Source: Pseudomonas putida (GTDB lineage Bacteria; Pseudomonadota; Gammaproteobacteria; Pseudomonadales; Pseudomonadaceae). Taken from it: DNA of 64,000 nucleotides. Under the pieces are notes generated by a model. That model was not told the DNA's origin. It made no database searches and saw only the letters and a list, made by a program, of their open reading frames with translations. This document shows, in pieces, positions 26,492 through 33,538 of the stretch. Each line of letters begins with the position of its first letter. The stretch's first letter is position 1. Position numbers and translations under genes: made by a program. The stretch covers positions 5,304,501 to 5,368,500 of the forward strand of contig NZ_CP029693.1 in assembly GCF_003228315.1 (NCBI RefSeq), in the 5' to 3' direction.

Positions 26492-27493
26492 TTAGAACAG
26501 GTGATGGTCCAGTTGCCGGGGCCCATCGCCCGCCTGGTCGAAAATCCAGCGTATGACGCCAGGCAGCGACCGCAACGCGGCAAAAACCTGCGAGCGGTGC
26601 TGAGCCGTGCAGAGCACGTGCACATTGGGGCCGGCATCCATCGTGGCACACACCTGCAGCCCTTCGCCGCGTAGTTGGCGAACCCGTTCAAGCAGCACCA
26701 GTGTTGTCGGTTGCCAGTAGAAAACCGGCGGTTGGGAGGTCATGGCGATCATGTGCATTTCAACGGCTTCGCACTCCACCGCGTCGGCCAGTGCATTGAA
26801 ATCACGGTTGAGGATGGCTCGGCGCACGGTAGCCAGGCGTTCCGGCAACCGATCAAGACGGGTTTGGTAAAAGGGACTGCTGGAGGCAAGGCGATGACCC
26901 TGGCGGGAACTGACTTTCTTGTGCCTGGCATCGACCACGGCAATCAGGTCGTGCAGCGGCCAGTGATGCGCCGGGGCGAATTGTTGCGTCGGCCCGGCAA
27001 GCTGTCGGGCATCGCCAGGCCATTGGACAAATCCGCCAAACGCTGACCGTGCCGCAGAGCCCGAGCCGGACAGACGTGCCAGCTCACTGATGTGAGCGCC
27101 GTCACTGCTTTGATCGCACTGCAGGGCAAAAGCCATGGCCAGGGCACTGAAACCTGCCGCCGACGAGGCGATTCCGGCCCCGGTGGGGAAGCTGTTGCTG
27201 GTGGCGATCCGCAGGGGCTGCCAGTGATCGAAGTGCTGGCGCAATTGCCCAAGATGATGCTCGATACCGAAGCGCATCGAATTGCTGGCAGGAACCAGCG
27301 TGCCCTCACTGGTTTTCCACAGAATTTCATCGTTTGAGCCGCGGTGCAGCGGTGCCATCGTGCACAGGCTGACGCATTGACTCAGGGTCATGGACAGCGA
27401 GACGTTGTTGGGTTGGGTCAGTTGTTCATCGCGCATGCCCCAATACTTGATCAAGGCAATGTTGCTGGGGGAAGAGACGGTGATCCGCTTCAT
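26492..27493 (-). CDS. mvaD: Mevalonate diphosphate (or monophosphate) decarboxylase
   Basis: GHMP-superfamily decarboxylase of 333 residues that would make isopentenyl (di)phosphate by ATP-dependent decarboxylation. Motifs seen: SNIALIKYWG at the N terminus, NNVSLSMTLS, the phosphate loop PTGAGIASSAAGF, LSGSGSAARS, and the catalytic Asp in MDAGPNV near residue 280. The usual Lys after KYWG is Met here (KYWGMRD). I recall KYHGMRD in haloarchaeal phosphomevalonate decarboxylases, so the substrate could be mevalonate-5-phosphate. The start overlaps the kinase stop by 4 bases (ATGA). Last gene of a three-gene operon; lon follows after 161 bases from its own promoter. Confidence 0.88.
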   Translation of the reverse strand: MKRITVSSPSNIALIKYWGMRDEQLTQPNNVSLSMTLSQCVSLCTMAPLHRGSNDEILWKTSEGTLVPASNSMRFGIEHHLGQLRQHFDHWQPLRIATSNSFPTGAGIASSAAGFSALAMAFALQCDQSSDGAHISELARLSGSGSAARSAFGGFVQWPGDARQLAGPTQQFAPAHHWPLHDLIAVVDARHKKVSSRQGHRLASSSPFYQTRLDRLPERLATVRRAILNRDFNALADAVECEAVEMHMIAMTSQPPVFYWQPTTLVLLERVRQLRGEGLQVCATMDAGPNVHVLCTAQHRSQVFAALRSLPGVIRWIFDQAGDGPRQLDHHLF

Positions 27494-28551
27494 CGCTCAC
27501 TGATCTCCAGGCCGCTCACCCCCAGCGTTGCATCGATCCTGCGGTAGCCCGCCAGCGCCGGCAGGGTGGTTGTGCCCACCACGAGCAGGGCGCCGGCGCT
27601 ATCTCCGGAGAGTGCCCCGGCGCCGCAGATTTTCGCCGCGCCGCCGGACTTTTCGATCATGCGAATCACCTGGGCGATGGCTGGCGGCACTACGCCGAGC
27701 TTTTCCAGGTCGGCTTCATAGTCGCGCAATACGGCCTTGAGGGCTTCAGGCATGGGGCGCGTTAGATGCAATAGTGACCTGAATCGCTCTGTATTGCGGC
27801 ACATGCTGGCCAGCAGTGGATTATCGCTACCTTCAAGTCGATGTCGGGTGGCAGCAATCACTTGCCCGGTGCTCTCGCGGGCGGCGCCGGTGTGATAGAT
27901 CTGCAACGCGTGCAATGGCAAGTTCAAGCTTTCGGCGGGCCATGAAGTCAGACAGGAACCACCTTCATCGTCACACCTGCGTTCGACCACCGAGCCACGC
28001 AGGCTGGTGTTGTGATCGATCCCCGAAGGCAGGCCGTGCACATAACGCTCTACGGTCAGAGCCAGGGATTGCACAGGATGCTGCGCCTCTGGCCGCTTGA
28101 AGAGCCGCAGCAGCGCGGCAATCAGCGTAACCGCCAAGGCGCCGGAACTGCCGAAGCCTGCATCGAGGGGAATTTGCGATCGCACACGCAGGGAAAAACC
28201 GTGCCAGTCCTGCGGCGGGATCCTGAGCAGGACTTCTCCGATGGCACATTTGACCAAGTGATCGGGGTCCATGCCCCTGACCTGCTCGAAGGTGCGCGAA
28301 GTCGGGTCGCTCCGATAGCGTTCCCACGCCTGGCGCACCCGAAGGGTGTAGTCGGCCAGTTGGAGAAGGTCGTAGAACCGGTGGATTTCCAGGTCGGGCA
28401 ATTTCAGCTCAACCAGCCCATCCCGGTGCGATCGCACCCAGACATTGCAGTACAACCCGATGGAACTGGCGATTACCGGGCATCCGTGCAGTACAGCATG
28501 CTCACCCATCAGTATGATTTTGCCCGGGGCGCTGGCTTGAATGGCAATCAT
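27490..28551 (-). CDS. mvk: Mevalonate kinase
   Basis: GHMP kinase of 353 residues predicted to phosphorylate mevalonate at C5. Motifs: PGKIILMGEHAVLHGCPVIA at the N terminus, the glycine-rich ATP loop PLDAGFGSSGALA, HGLPSGIDHNTS with the catalytic Asp, and the C-terminal KICGAGALSGDSAGALLV. These fit mevalonate kinase better than phosphomevalonate or homoserine kinase. It starts 3 bases after the reductase stop and overlaps the decarboxylase by 4 bases. No second kinase gene of the pathway is present in the window. Confidence 0.9.
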   Translation of the reverse strand: MIAIQASAPGKIILMGEHAVLHGCPVIASSIGLYCNVWVRSHRDGLVELKLPDLEIHRFYDLLQLADYTLRVRQAWERYRSDPTSRTFEQVRGMDPDHLVKCAIGEVLLRIPPQDWHGFSLRVRSQIPLDAGFGSSGALAVTLIAALLRLFKRPEAQHPVQSLALTVERYVHGLPSGIDHNTSLRGSVVERRCDDEGGSCLTSWPAESLNLPLHALQIYHTGAARESTGQVIAATRHRLEGSDNPLLASMCRNTERFRSLLHLTRPMPEALKAVLRDYEADLEKLGVVPPAIAQVIRMIEKSGGAAKICGAGALSGDSAGALLVVGTTTLPALAGYRRIDATLGVSGLEISER

Positions 28552-28554
28552 CCT

Positions 28555-29784
28555 TCAACGCCCCAGCTTCACGTGGGCATCGACCAGATGATGAGAAGCC
28601 TGCGCGGCCATGATCGACAGCTCACCTGCCAATACAAGTGCACCGAGAATTTCCGCCAGGCGCTGTACATCCGCGCCGGGTTTTCGCTCGCCGGGCACGA
28701 TGCCCATCAAGGCCAGGGCTTCGGATTGCGTGTCCAGAGCGGTGCCACCGCCGACTGTGCCCAACGGTGTGTCGGGCAACATGACCGAGGCGTAAATGCC
28801 GCCATTCTCGCGGGCTTCGATGCAGGTAATGCCGATGGCGCTTTCGGCGACCTGGGCAACGTCCTGGCCGGTAGCGATGAAAATGGCAGCCAGGATGTTG
28901 GCATGGTGGGCGTTGCAACCAATCGCCCCGGCCATGGCCGAGCCCAGCAGATTCTTTCGGTATTGAAGCTCGCACAGCGCCGTTGCATCGGTTTTCAGAA
29001 TGTCACGCAAGATGTCGGCGCTCAGGTGCGCTTCGGCATGAATGCGCTTGCCGCGACCGTTGAGAAAATTGACCTGCGCCGGCTTTTTATCGACGCAGTA
29101 GTTACCGGAAATGCTGATGCATCGCACGCCCGTTTCCGGGGTGATCAATTGGCGGATTGCACGGTCGCAGGCGATGCTCGCCATGTTCATGCCCATGGCA
29201 TCGGCGCTGTGAAAGCGAAAGCGCAGGTAGATCGAGGTGCCGACCACGGCGGGTTCGATATCCTGCAATCGCAGATGGGCGCTGCCCTGTTCGCACAGCT
29301 GTTTGATTTCCTCGTAGTGACTGCGGATCCAGGCCAGGAATGCCTGGGTTTGCACGATGCCGCTTGAGCGAAACACCGGTGCCCGGGTGATACCGATATC
29401 CTCCACGCGAACCACCGCGCCACCAGCGGCATACAGGGCGCTGCAACCGCGGGAGACACTGGCGACCAATGCGCCTTCAGTGGTGGCCAACGGCGCGTAG
29501 ATCTGCTCCCTTGCAGTGATTGCCTGGCCGTTGACCACTATCGGCCCGACAACCCCCACGGGTATCTGAATGGCGCCGATGAAGTTTTCGCATTTGGCCG
29601 GTTTGGCATCGAAGGTGTAGCAGCCGATGGTGTGCAGTGAAGTTGCGCTGATACGTTGCAATGCCTCACGGCGAATGTGTGCGGCTTCGTCGCGGGAAAA
29701 CGCTTTTGGCAACTGGTGCAATTTGATTTCACCCTCGGCCAGTGCCTCGATCCAGTCAGTGGCATTTCGGATAAGGGACGTCAT
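28555..29784 (-). CDS. HMG-CoA reductase, class I type
   Basis: Reduces HMG-CoA to mevalonate. The 409-residue protein has the class I signature ENFIGAIQIPVGVVGP, and the catalytic residues are all visible: Glu near 101 in TTEGALVAS, Lys near 231 in DKKPAQVN, Asp near 307 in GQDVAQ, His near 404 in DAHVKLGR. The nucleotide motif DAMGMNM near 193 and GTVGGGTALDT near 341 also fit class I (biosynthetic, NADPH) rather than the degradative class II enzyme of P. mevalonii. ATG at 29784 is preferred because GAGG lies at correct spacing; a GTG two codons upstream overlaps that site. First gene of the operon. Confidence 0.92.
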   Translation of the reverse strand: MTSLIRNATDWIEALAEGEIKLHQLPKAFSRDEAAHIRREALQRISATSLHTIGCYTFDAKPAKCENFIGAIQIPVGVVGPIVVNGQAITAREQIYAPLATTEGALVASVSRGCSALYAAGGAVVRVEDIGITRAPVFRSSGIVQTQAFLAWIRSHYEEIKQLCEQGSAHLRLQDIEPAVVGTSIYLRFRFHSADAMGMNMASIACDRAIRQLITPETGVRCISISGNYCVDKKPAQVNFLNGRGKRIHAEAHLSADILRDILKTDATALCELQYRKNLLGSAMAGAIGCNAHHANILAAIFIATGQDVAQVAESAIGITCIEARENGGIYASVMLPDTPLGTVGGGTALDTQSEALALMGIVPGERKPGADVQRLAEILGALVLAGELSIMAAQASHHLVDAHVKLGR

Positions 29785-29856
29785 TTGCACCTCGGCTACA
29801 CGGGCACGTTTTTGTGCGTATGCGGTTGAGGATGCGTAGAAAAGAAACAGACAGCT

Positions 29857-29874
29857 ACTGTCAGAGTTGACAGT
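29857..29874 (-). promoter_or_regulatory. lux-box-like dyad upstream of HMG-CoA reductase
   Basis: ACTGTCAGAGTTGACAGT is a perfect 7-bp inverted repeat with a 4-base centre and fits the CT-N12-AG pattern of LuxR-type quorum-sensing boxes. It lies 73 bases upstream of the reductase ATG. A weak -10-like TACGCA (29838-29833) sits where it would for a class II activator site. No luxI homologue is in the window, so the regulator is unknown; another dyad-binding factor is possible. Confidence 0.55.
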
Positions 29875-29962
29875 TTTTTAGATCGATTGGCGATTGGGCT
29901 GACGCTCGGTCACCCACGAAGAATCTGTGAGCAATGCGTAAACCCGCACTGCACGCCTGCGA

Positions 29963-29985
29963 CTATCGCGAGCAGGTTCATCTAC
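29963..29985. repeat. Degenerate single REP remnant
   Basis: TATCGCGAGCAGGTTCATCTACA resembles one REP arm with mismatches in the right half. No partner arm is seen. It lies between the divergent mevalonate operon and VF530 gene. Confidence 0.55.
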
Positions 29986-30066
29986 ATTTAACAGACCGCT
30001 TCCCCCCGGCGATGCCCTCGGCTAAGGTGCGCGGCTTCCCATTCTTTCCCTGTTTGAAGGCCCGGC

Positions 30067-30297
30067 ATGACCGAACAGAACAACAACCCGCTGCATGGCG
30101 TGACGCTGGAGCAAATCCTCAACGCGCTGGTTGAACACTACGAATGGTCGGGGCTGGCCGAACGCATCGATATCCGCTGCTTCAAGAGTGATCCGAGCAT
30201 CAAGTCGAGCCTGACCTTCCTGCGCAAGACCCCCTGGGCACGGGAGAAGGTCGAGCGCTTGTACGTGAAGCTGATGCGCACCAAACGTCCGCTCTGA
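30067..30297 (+). CDS. VF530 family small DNA-binding-like protein
   Basis: A 76-residue protein matching the VF530 (DUF2132) family in length and motifs: NPLHGVTLEQIL, RCFKSDPSIKSSLTFLRKTPWARE, KVERLYV. A structure from this family has a helix arrangement suggestive of DNA binding, but its role is unknown. GAAGG precedes the ATG. The Pr6Pr membrane gene begins 2 bases after its stop. Confidence 0.9.
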   Translation: MTEQNNNPLHGVTLEQILNALVEHYEWSGLAERIDIRCFKSDPSIKSSLTFLRKTPWAREKVERLYVKLMRTKRPL

Positions 30298-30299
30298 AC

Positions 30300-30959
30300 A
30301 TGGCGATTGCTTGCGTCACACGGCGTCGTCTGGTGGCGGTGGCTGCCGTTCTGGGCTGGGCTGGGCTGAGCATCCAGCTGTACCTGATCTTCTACTCGCG
30401 CTGGACATTCGCGGCCAGCCTGCTGGCCGGGCTGGTGAGTTTCTTCAGCTATTTCACCGTGCTCAGCAACACTCTGGTGGCGACGGTGCTGACCTGTGAG
30501 CTGACGTCCCGCGAGTCCGCTGCACGTCGCTGGTTTCTGCAGCCTTGGGTCAGTAGCGGCATTACCGTGAGCATCGTCGTGGTCGGTGTCGCATACAGCC
30601 TGTTGCTGCGCCATCTCTGGCATCCCGAAGGCTGGCAATGGCTGGCCGATGAATTGCTGCATGACGTGATGCCGCTGCTGTTTCTGATCTATTGGTGGTG
30701 CTGCGTACCCAAAGGCACATTGCGGCTCAAGCATATTGCGCTGTGGGTGATTTACCCGCTGGCGTACTTCGCCTATGCGTTGCTGCGCGGACATTTGCTG
30801 GCGAGCTATCCGTATCCGTTCATCGATGTGGCGAAGCTGGGTTATCCACAGGTGTTTATCAATGCCGGAGGATTGTTGGTGGGGTTTGTGGGGATATCAC
30901 TTTTGCTGATCGGGGTGGATCGGTGGCTTGGGCGTCGTAGTAAAGACATGCATTTGTAG
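30300..30959 (+). CDS. Pr6Pr family integral membrane protein
   Basis: A 219-residue membrane protein with six predicted helices (for example VAVAAVLGWAGLSIQLYLI, FFSYFTVLSNTLVATVL, DVMPLLFLIYWWCCVPKG). FFSYFTVLSN and the YPYPF(I/L)D segment near residue 172 are typical of the Pr6Pr / FAR-17a-related family. The function in bacteria is unknown. It is almost joined to the VF530 gene. Confidence 0.82.
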   Translation: MAIACVTRRRLVAVAAVLGWAGLSIQLYLIFYSRWTFAASLLAGLVSFFSYFTVLSNTLVATVLTCELTSRESAARRWFLQPWVSSGITVSIVVVGVAYSLLLRHLWHPEGWQWLADELLHDVMPLLFLIYWWCCVPKGTLRLKHIALWVIYPLAYFAYALLRGHLLASYPYPFIDVAKLGYPQVFINAGGLLVGFVGISLLLIGVDRWLGRRSKDMHL

Positions 30960-30974
30960 TGTTTTCGGCATTGC

Positions 30975-31040
30975 TATCGCGAGCAGGCTCGCTCCTACAG
31001 GTTCAGTGTGATCCCTGTGGGAGCGAGCTTGCTCGCGATG
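30975..31040. repeat. Compact inverted REP pair
   Basis: TATCGCGAGCAGGCTCGCTC and a near-perfect reverse complement (GAGCGAGCTTGCTCGCGATG) lie 14 bases apart between the convergent Pr6Pr and siderophore-interacting genes. This is the same arrangement as at 22624-22689. Confidence 0.87.
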
Positions 31041-31056
31041 GCGGCCTGAAGTCCTG

Positions 31057-31845
31057 TCAATCTTCGTCGCCGTCACCCAGTCGCCAGTAGCCCACCGCCT
31101 TGACGTATTGATCGTCCAGCCCATGTTCATCCAGCAACACCCGGCGGATCTGCCGTGACATCTTGCTCTCGGTCGCCACCCAGGCATACAGGCTGCCGCC
31201 CGGCACCTGAATCTGCCGTACCGTGGTCAGCAAATGATCCTTGCCACCTTCGCGCAGTACCCAGATCACATTGACCTGGGCCGCACTTTCCAGCACTTGC
31301 TGTTCCTTGCCGTTCTCCACTTCGACGATCACCAGCGCCCGCCGATTGGCCGCCAGGCCTTCCAGGCGCCGGGCGATGGCGGGCAGGGCGGTTTCATCGC
31401 CGATCAGCAGGTAGCTGTCGAAGATGTCCGGCACGATCATCGAACCCCGTGGCCCGCCGATGTGCAGGAACTGACCGGGCTGGGCCTGTTCGGCCCAGGT
31501 CGAGGCAGGGCCGTCACCGTGCAGGACGAAATCGATGTCCAGCTCCAGCGTGTCCAGGTCATAGCGACGAGGCGTGTAGTCACGCATGGCGGGCATCGGC
31601 CCGTCGTTCTTTCCCCCAAGCACCAGGGTTTCCAGCGCCGCCTGTTCCGCCGCATTTTGCGGGAACAGCAGTTTCACGTGATCGTCCGTGCCGAGGCTGA
31701 CGAAACCGGCGAGTTCAGGCCCGCCCAGAGTAATGCGGCGCATGCGCGGCGTCAGATCAACCACGCGCAACACTTCCAGCCGACGGCGTTTGATTTCATG
31801 CATGACACGGTGAATGGTTTGGGAAGGGTCGATAACGTCGGTCAT
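31057..31845 (-). CDS. Siderophore-interacting flavoprotein (YqjH/ViuB-like ferric reductase)
   Basis: Cytoplasmic NAD(P)H/FAD ferric-siderophore reductase of 262 residues. Visible are the N-terminal FAD-binding barrel with RDYTPRRYD (the flavin motif), the PASTWAEQAQPG and GPRG segment, and a C-terminal NAD(P)-binding lobe (YLLIGDETALPAIARRL). In E. coli the homologue YqjH is controlled by the PadR-type regulator YqjI; here the regulator gene directly precedes it and overlaps by ATGA. It would release iron from ferric siderophores. Confidence 0.9.
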   Translation of the reverse strand: MTDVIDPSQTIHRVMHEIKRRRLEVLRVVDLTPRMRRITLGGPELAGFVSLGTDDHVKLLFPQNAAEQAALETLVLGGKNDGPMPAMRDYTPRRYDLDTLELDIDFVLHGDGPASTWAEQAQPGQFLHIGGPRGSMIVPDIFDSYLLIGDETALPAIARRLEGLAANRRALVIVEVENGKEQQVLESAAQVNVIWVLREGGKDHLLTTVRQIQVPGGSLYAWVATESKMSRQIRRVLLDEHGLDDQYVKAVGYWRLGDGDED

Positions 31846-32417
31846 TCGATGGGCTCCTGAGCTGATTGAACGGCGGGGCCGTCGACGATGGCTTTGGCGG
31901 TGTCGTTGAGCAGGTCGCGCACCCGCAGTATTTCTTCCGGGCTCCAGCGACCGTGGTGCATTTGCAGGGCATGGCGCAGGTTATGCACCGCTTCATGAAT
32001 CTCCGGCGGGCGGTCATGGCCGCGCAGCGAGCGCTTGCTGACCTCGATGCGCATGCGCACGCCATCCAGCGCAATGGCCTGCTCGCTTAGCGAAAGGCGC
32101 CCGGTATCGGTCACGCAGTAGCGTTTTTTTCCGCCTTCGGCGTCCCCCGAAATCATTTCGCTTTCTTCAAGGAACGTCAGGGTCGGGTAGATCACGCCGG
32201 GACTGGGGCTGTAGGCGCCGTCGAACATGCCTTCGATCTGGCGTATCAGGTCGTAGCCGTGGCATGGCTGCTCGGCGATCAGCGCCAGCAGCAGTAATTT
32301 AAGGTCACCGGGTGCGAAAACGCGGGGGCCGCGACCACCGCGTTCGCGGCCGGGCCGTCTTTCGAAGCCGTCGCGGCTGTCACCGTGTTCGCGGTGGGGG
32401 GAATGATGGTCTCTCAT
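31842..32417 (-). CDS. PadR-family regulator, YqjI-like
   Basis: Transcription repressor of 191 residues. The first 40 residues are rich in His, Arg and Gly (HHSPHREHGDS), as in the nickel- and iron-responsive YqjI, followed by a PadR winged helix (LLLALIAEQPCHGYDLIRQI, SPSPGVIYPTL, GGKKRYCVTD) and a C-terminal helical dimerisation part. Its partner gene encodes a YqjH-like reductase, supporting the assignment. A perfect 14-bp palindrome upstream (32451-32464) suggests autoregulation. Metal sensing is inferred from the His-rich tail and family. Confidence 0.85.
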   Translation of the reverse strand: MRDHHSPHREHGDSRDGFERRPGRERGGRGPRVFAPGDLKLLLLALIAEQPCHGYDLIRQIEGMFDGAYSPSPGVIYPTLTFLEESEMISGDAEGGKKRYCVTDTGRLSLSEQAIALDGVRMRIEVSKRSLRGHDRPPEIHEAVHNLRHALQMHHGRWSPEEILRVRDLLNDTAKAIVDGPAVQSAQEPIE

Positions 32418-32450
32418 TTTCGCCTTCTCTCGTCATGTTTAGATACAACT

Positions 32451-32464
32451 TAAGATATATCTTA
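32451..32464. promoter_or_regulatory. Palindromic operator upstream of PadR gene
   Basis: TAAGATATATCTTA is a perfect 14-bp palindrome 34 bases before the PadR start codon. PadR regulators often bind such AT-rich dyads over their own promoters. Confidence 0.65.
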
Positions 32465-32912
32465 TGCTTTGAGCAAGGCTTTTGTTGAGAATGACTTTTA
32501 TTAGTCGACGGGTGGCGAACGGCAGGATGGCGAAATCTTGAGTCCATCAATGGCTTTGCAAGCTTTTGCCTCTACGCCAGCGAGCCAATTCAGGAGTTAA
32601 AGCAATCACTCTATTTAGCTGGAGCTTATGCTCTAGAGTTGTGCGATGTTCCCGAATTCATTAGTTAATATTGCTGTATGGTTTTTGTTTTGTAACTGTT
32701 TGTAGGCTGAAACTTACAGTTGTCTATTTTGTTTTCATTTTTTTGTTCCTTTTTCATTCTTTTTACGGGGTGGTTGGACTACACGGCAAAGAGAAGTTTC
32801 CTGCTTACTTTCAGGAACGAAGAGTCGATTATGCGCCGGCGTTGAAAGTTCAAACCCATACGGTGTTTACACTTTCAGCGATCCTATCCTTCCAATAAGC
32901 AGGTATTGATTC
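32465..32912. other. AT-rich intergenic leader of the fimbrial operon
   Basis: About 450 bases with no convincing gene. The middle (roughly 32580-32770) is markedly AT-rich with long T runs, unlike the surrounding GC-rich sequence. The only reading frame of note (32671-32898) lacks a ribosome-binding site and codes for a low-complexity hydrophobic peptide. A short dyad TTGAAAGTTCAA lies at 32842-32853, 60 bases before the pilin start. The region probably holds the fimbrial promoter and is a likely target for MvaT/H-NS-type silencing. Confidence 0.5.
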
Positions 32913-33416
32913 ATGTTCAAGAAAATCGCAATCGCTACTCCAATGGCCATCCTGGCGCTGAGTTCTTCCATGGCTTTTGCAGAAGGCGAAGCGCGTCATT
33001 CCATCAACATTGTTGCATCGGTTCCAACCAATGTTTTCCACGTGTTGCCAGTAGACCCGGATTTGATCGTCAAGGATCAACGCCTGAGCTACGACCCGAT
33101 TGCCGATCAGTTGAGCACCTTGCGGGCGCAGTTCGACACAAAAAACACCAATGGTTCGATTCACGCGATGCTTGAAAGCGAAGCCTATCTGTCCAACGGT
33201 GCTATCGCGGACAAAGTCCCACTGACCGTGACTTTCAACGGTCACGCCCTCAGCCAGACCGCACCGGTGGAAGTGGTGGGCGAAGCTGAATCCACGCCAG
33301 GTAAACGTGTGGAACTGGTGGTTGCTCCAACCAAGCCAGCGACCGGCGGTTACAAGCCGGGTGAGTACAGCGGCGTGGTCGCGATGCGCTTCGATGCGGT
33401 ACTTCCGATTCGTTGA
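32913..33416 (+). CDS. CS1-type (alpha) fimbrial major subunit
   Basis: Secreted pilin of 167 residues: signal peptide MFKKIAIATPMAILALSSSMAFA, then a mature domain with the CS1/CFA-I family pattern (INIVASVPTNVFHVLP, YDPIADQLSTLRAQFDTKNTNG, YKPGEYSGVVAMRFDA). Such pilins lack cysteines and polymerise by donor-strand exchange of their N-terminal strand. AGGT precedes the ATG. It is the first gene of the operon and is followed by a strong terminator-like hairpin, which would give excess pilin over usher. Confidence 0.92.
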   Translation: MFKKIAIATPMAILALSSSMAFAEGEARHSINIVASVPTNVFHVLPVDPDLIVKDQRLSYDPIADQLSTLRAQFDTKNTNGSIHAMLESEAYLSNGAIADKVPLTVTFNGHALSQTAPVEVVGEAESTPGKRVELVVAPTKPATGGYKPGEYSGVVAMRFDAVLPIR

Positions 33417-33428
33417 TTTTGCCAGGCT

Positions 33429-33452
33429 CCCGGTGAGAGCAACTCTCACGGG
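33429..33452 (+). terminator. First hairpin after pilin gene
   Basis: GTGAGAG-CAA-CTCTCAC forms a 7-bp perfect stem with a 3-base loop, about 15 bases after the pilin stop. No T run follows, so it may protect the pilin mRNA 3' end rather than terminate. Confidence 0.55.
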
Positions 33453-33462
33453 TTGATCAAAA

Positions 33463-33502
33463 CCGGTCGGCAGGTCGCCCCTCCTGTCGATCGGGTTTTT
33501 TT
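33463..33502 (+). terminator. Rho-independent terminator inside the fimbrial operon
   Basis: CCGGTCGGCAGG pairs over 12 bp (two G-U) with CCTGTCGATCGG around an 8-base loop, followed by GTTTTTTT. It lies between the pilin stop and the usher start. This is the structure expected for partial termination that keeps pilin transcripts abundant and usher transcripts scarce. Confidence 0.8.
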
Positions 33503-33538
33503 ACGGTACTGATTGTTCAAATTCAGAGTATTTCGTTC

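Noticed and set aside
32671..32898. Small plus-strand frame of 75 codons in the fimbrial leader
   Set aside because: AT-rich sequence gives a Phe/Val-rich peptide by chance; no ribosome-binding site, and it overlaps the expected pilin promoter.
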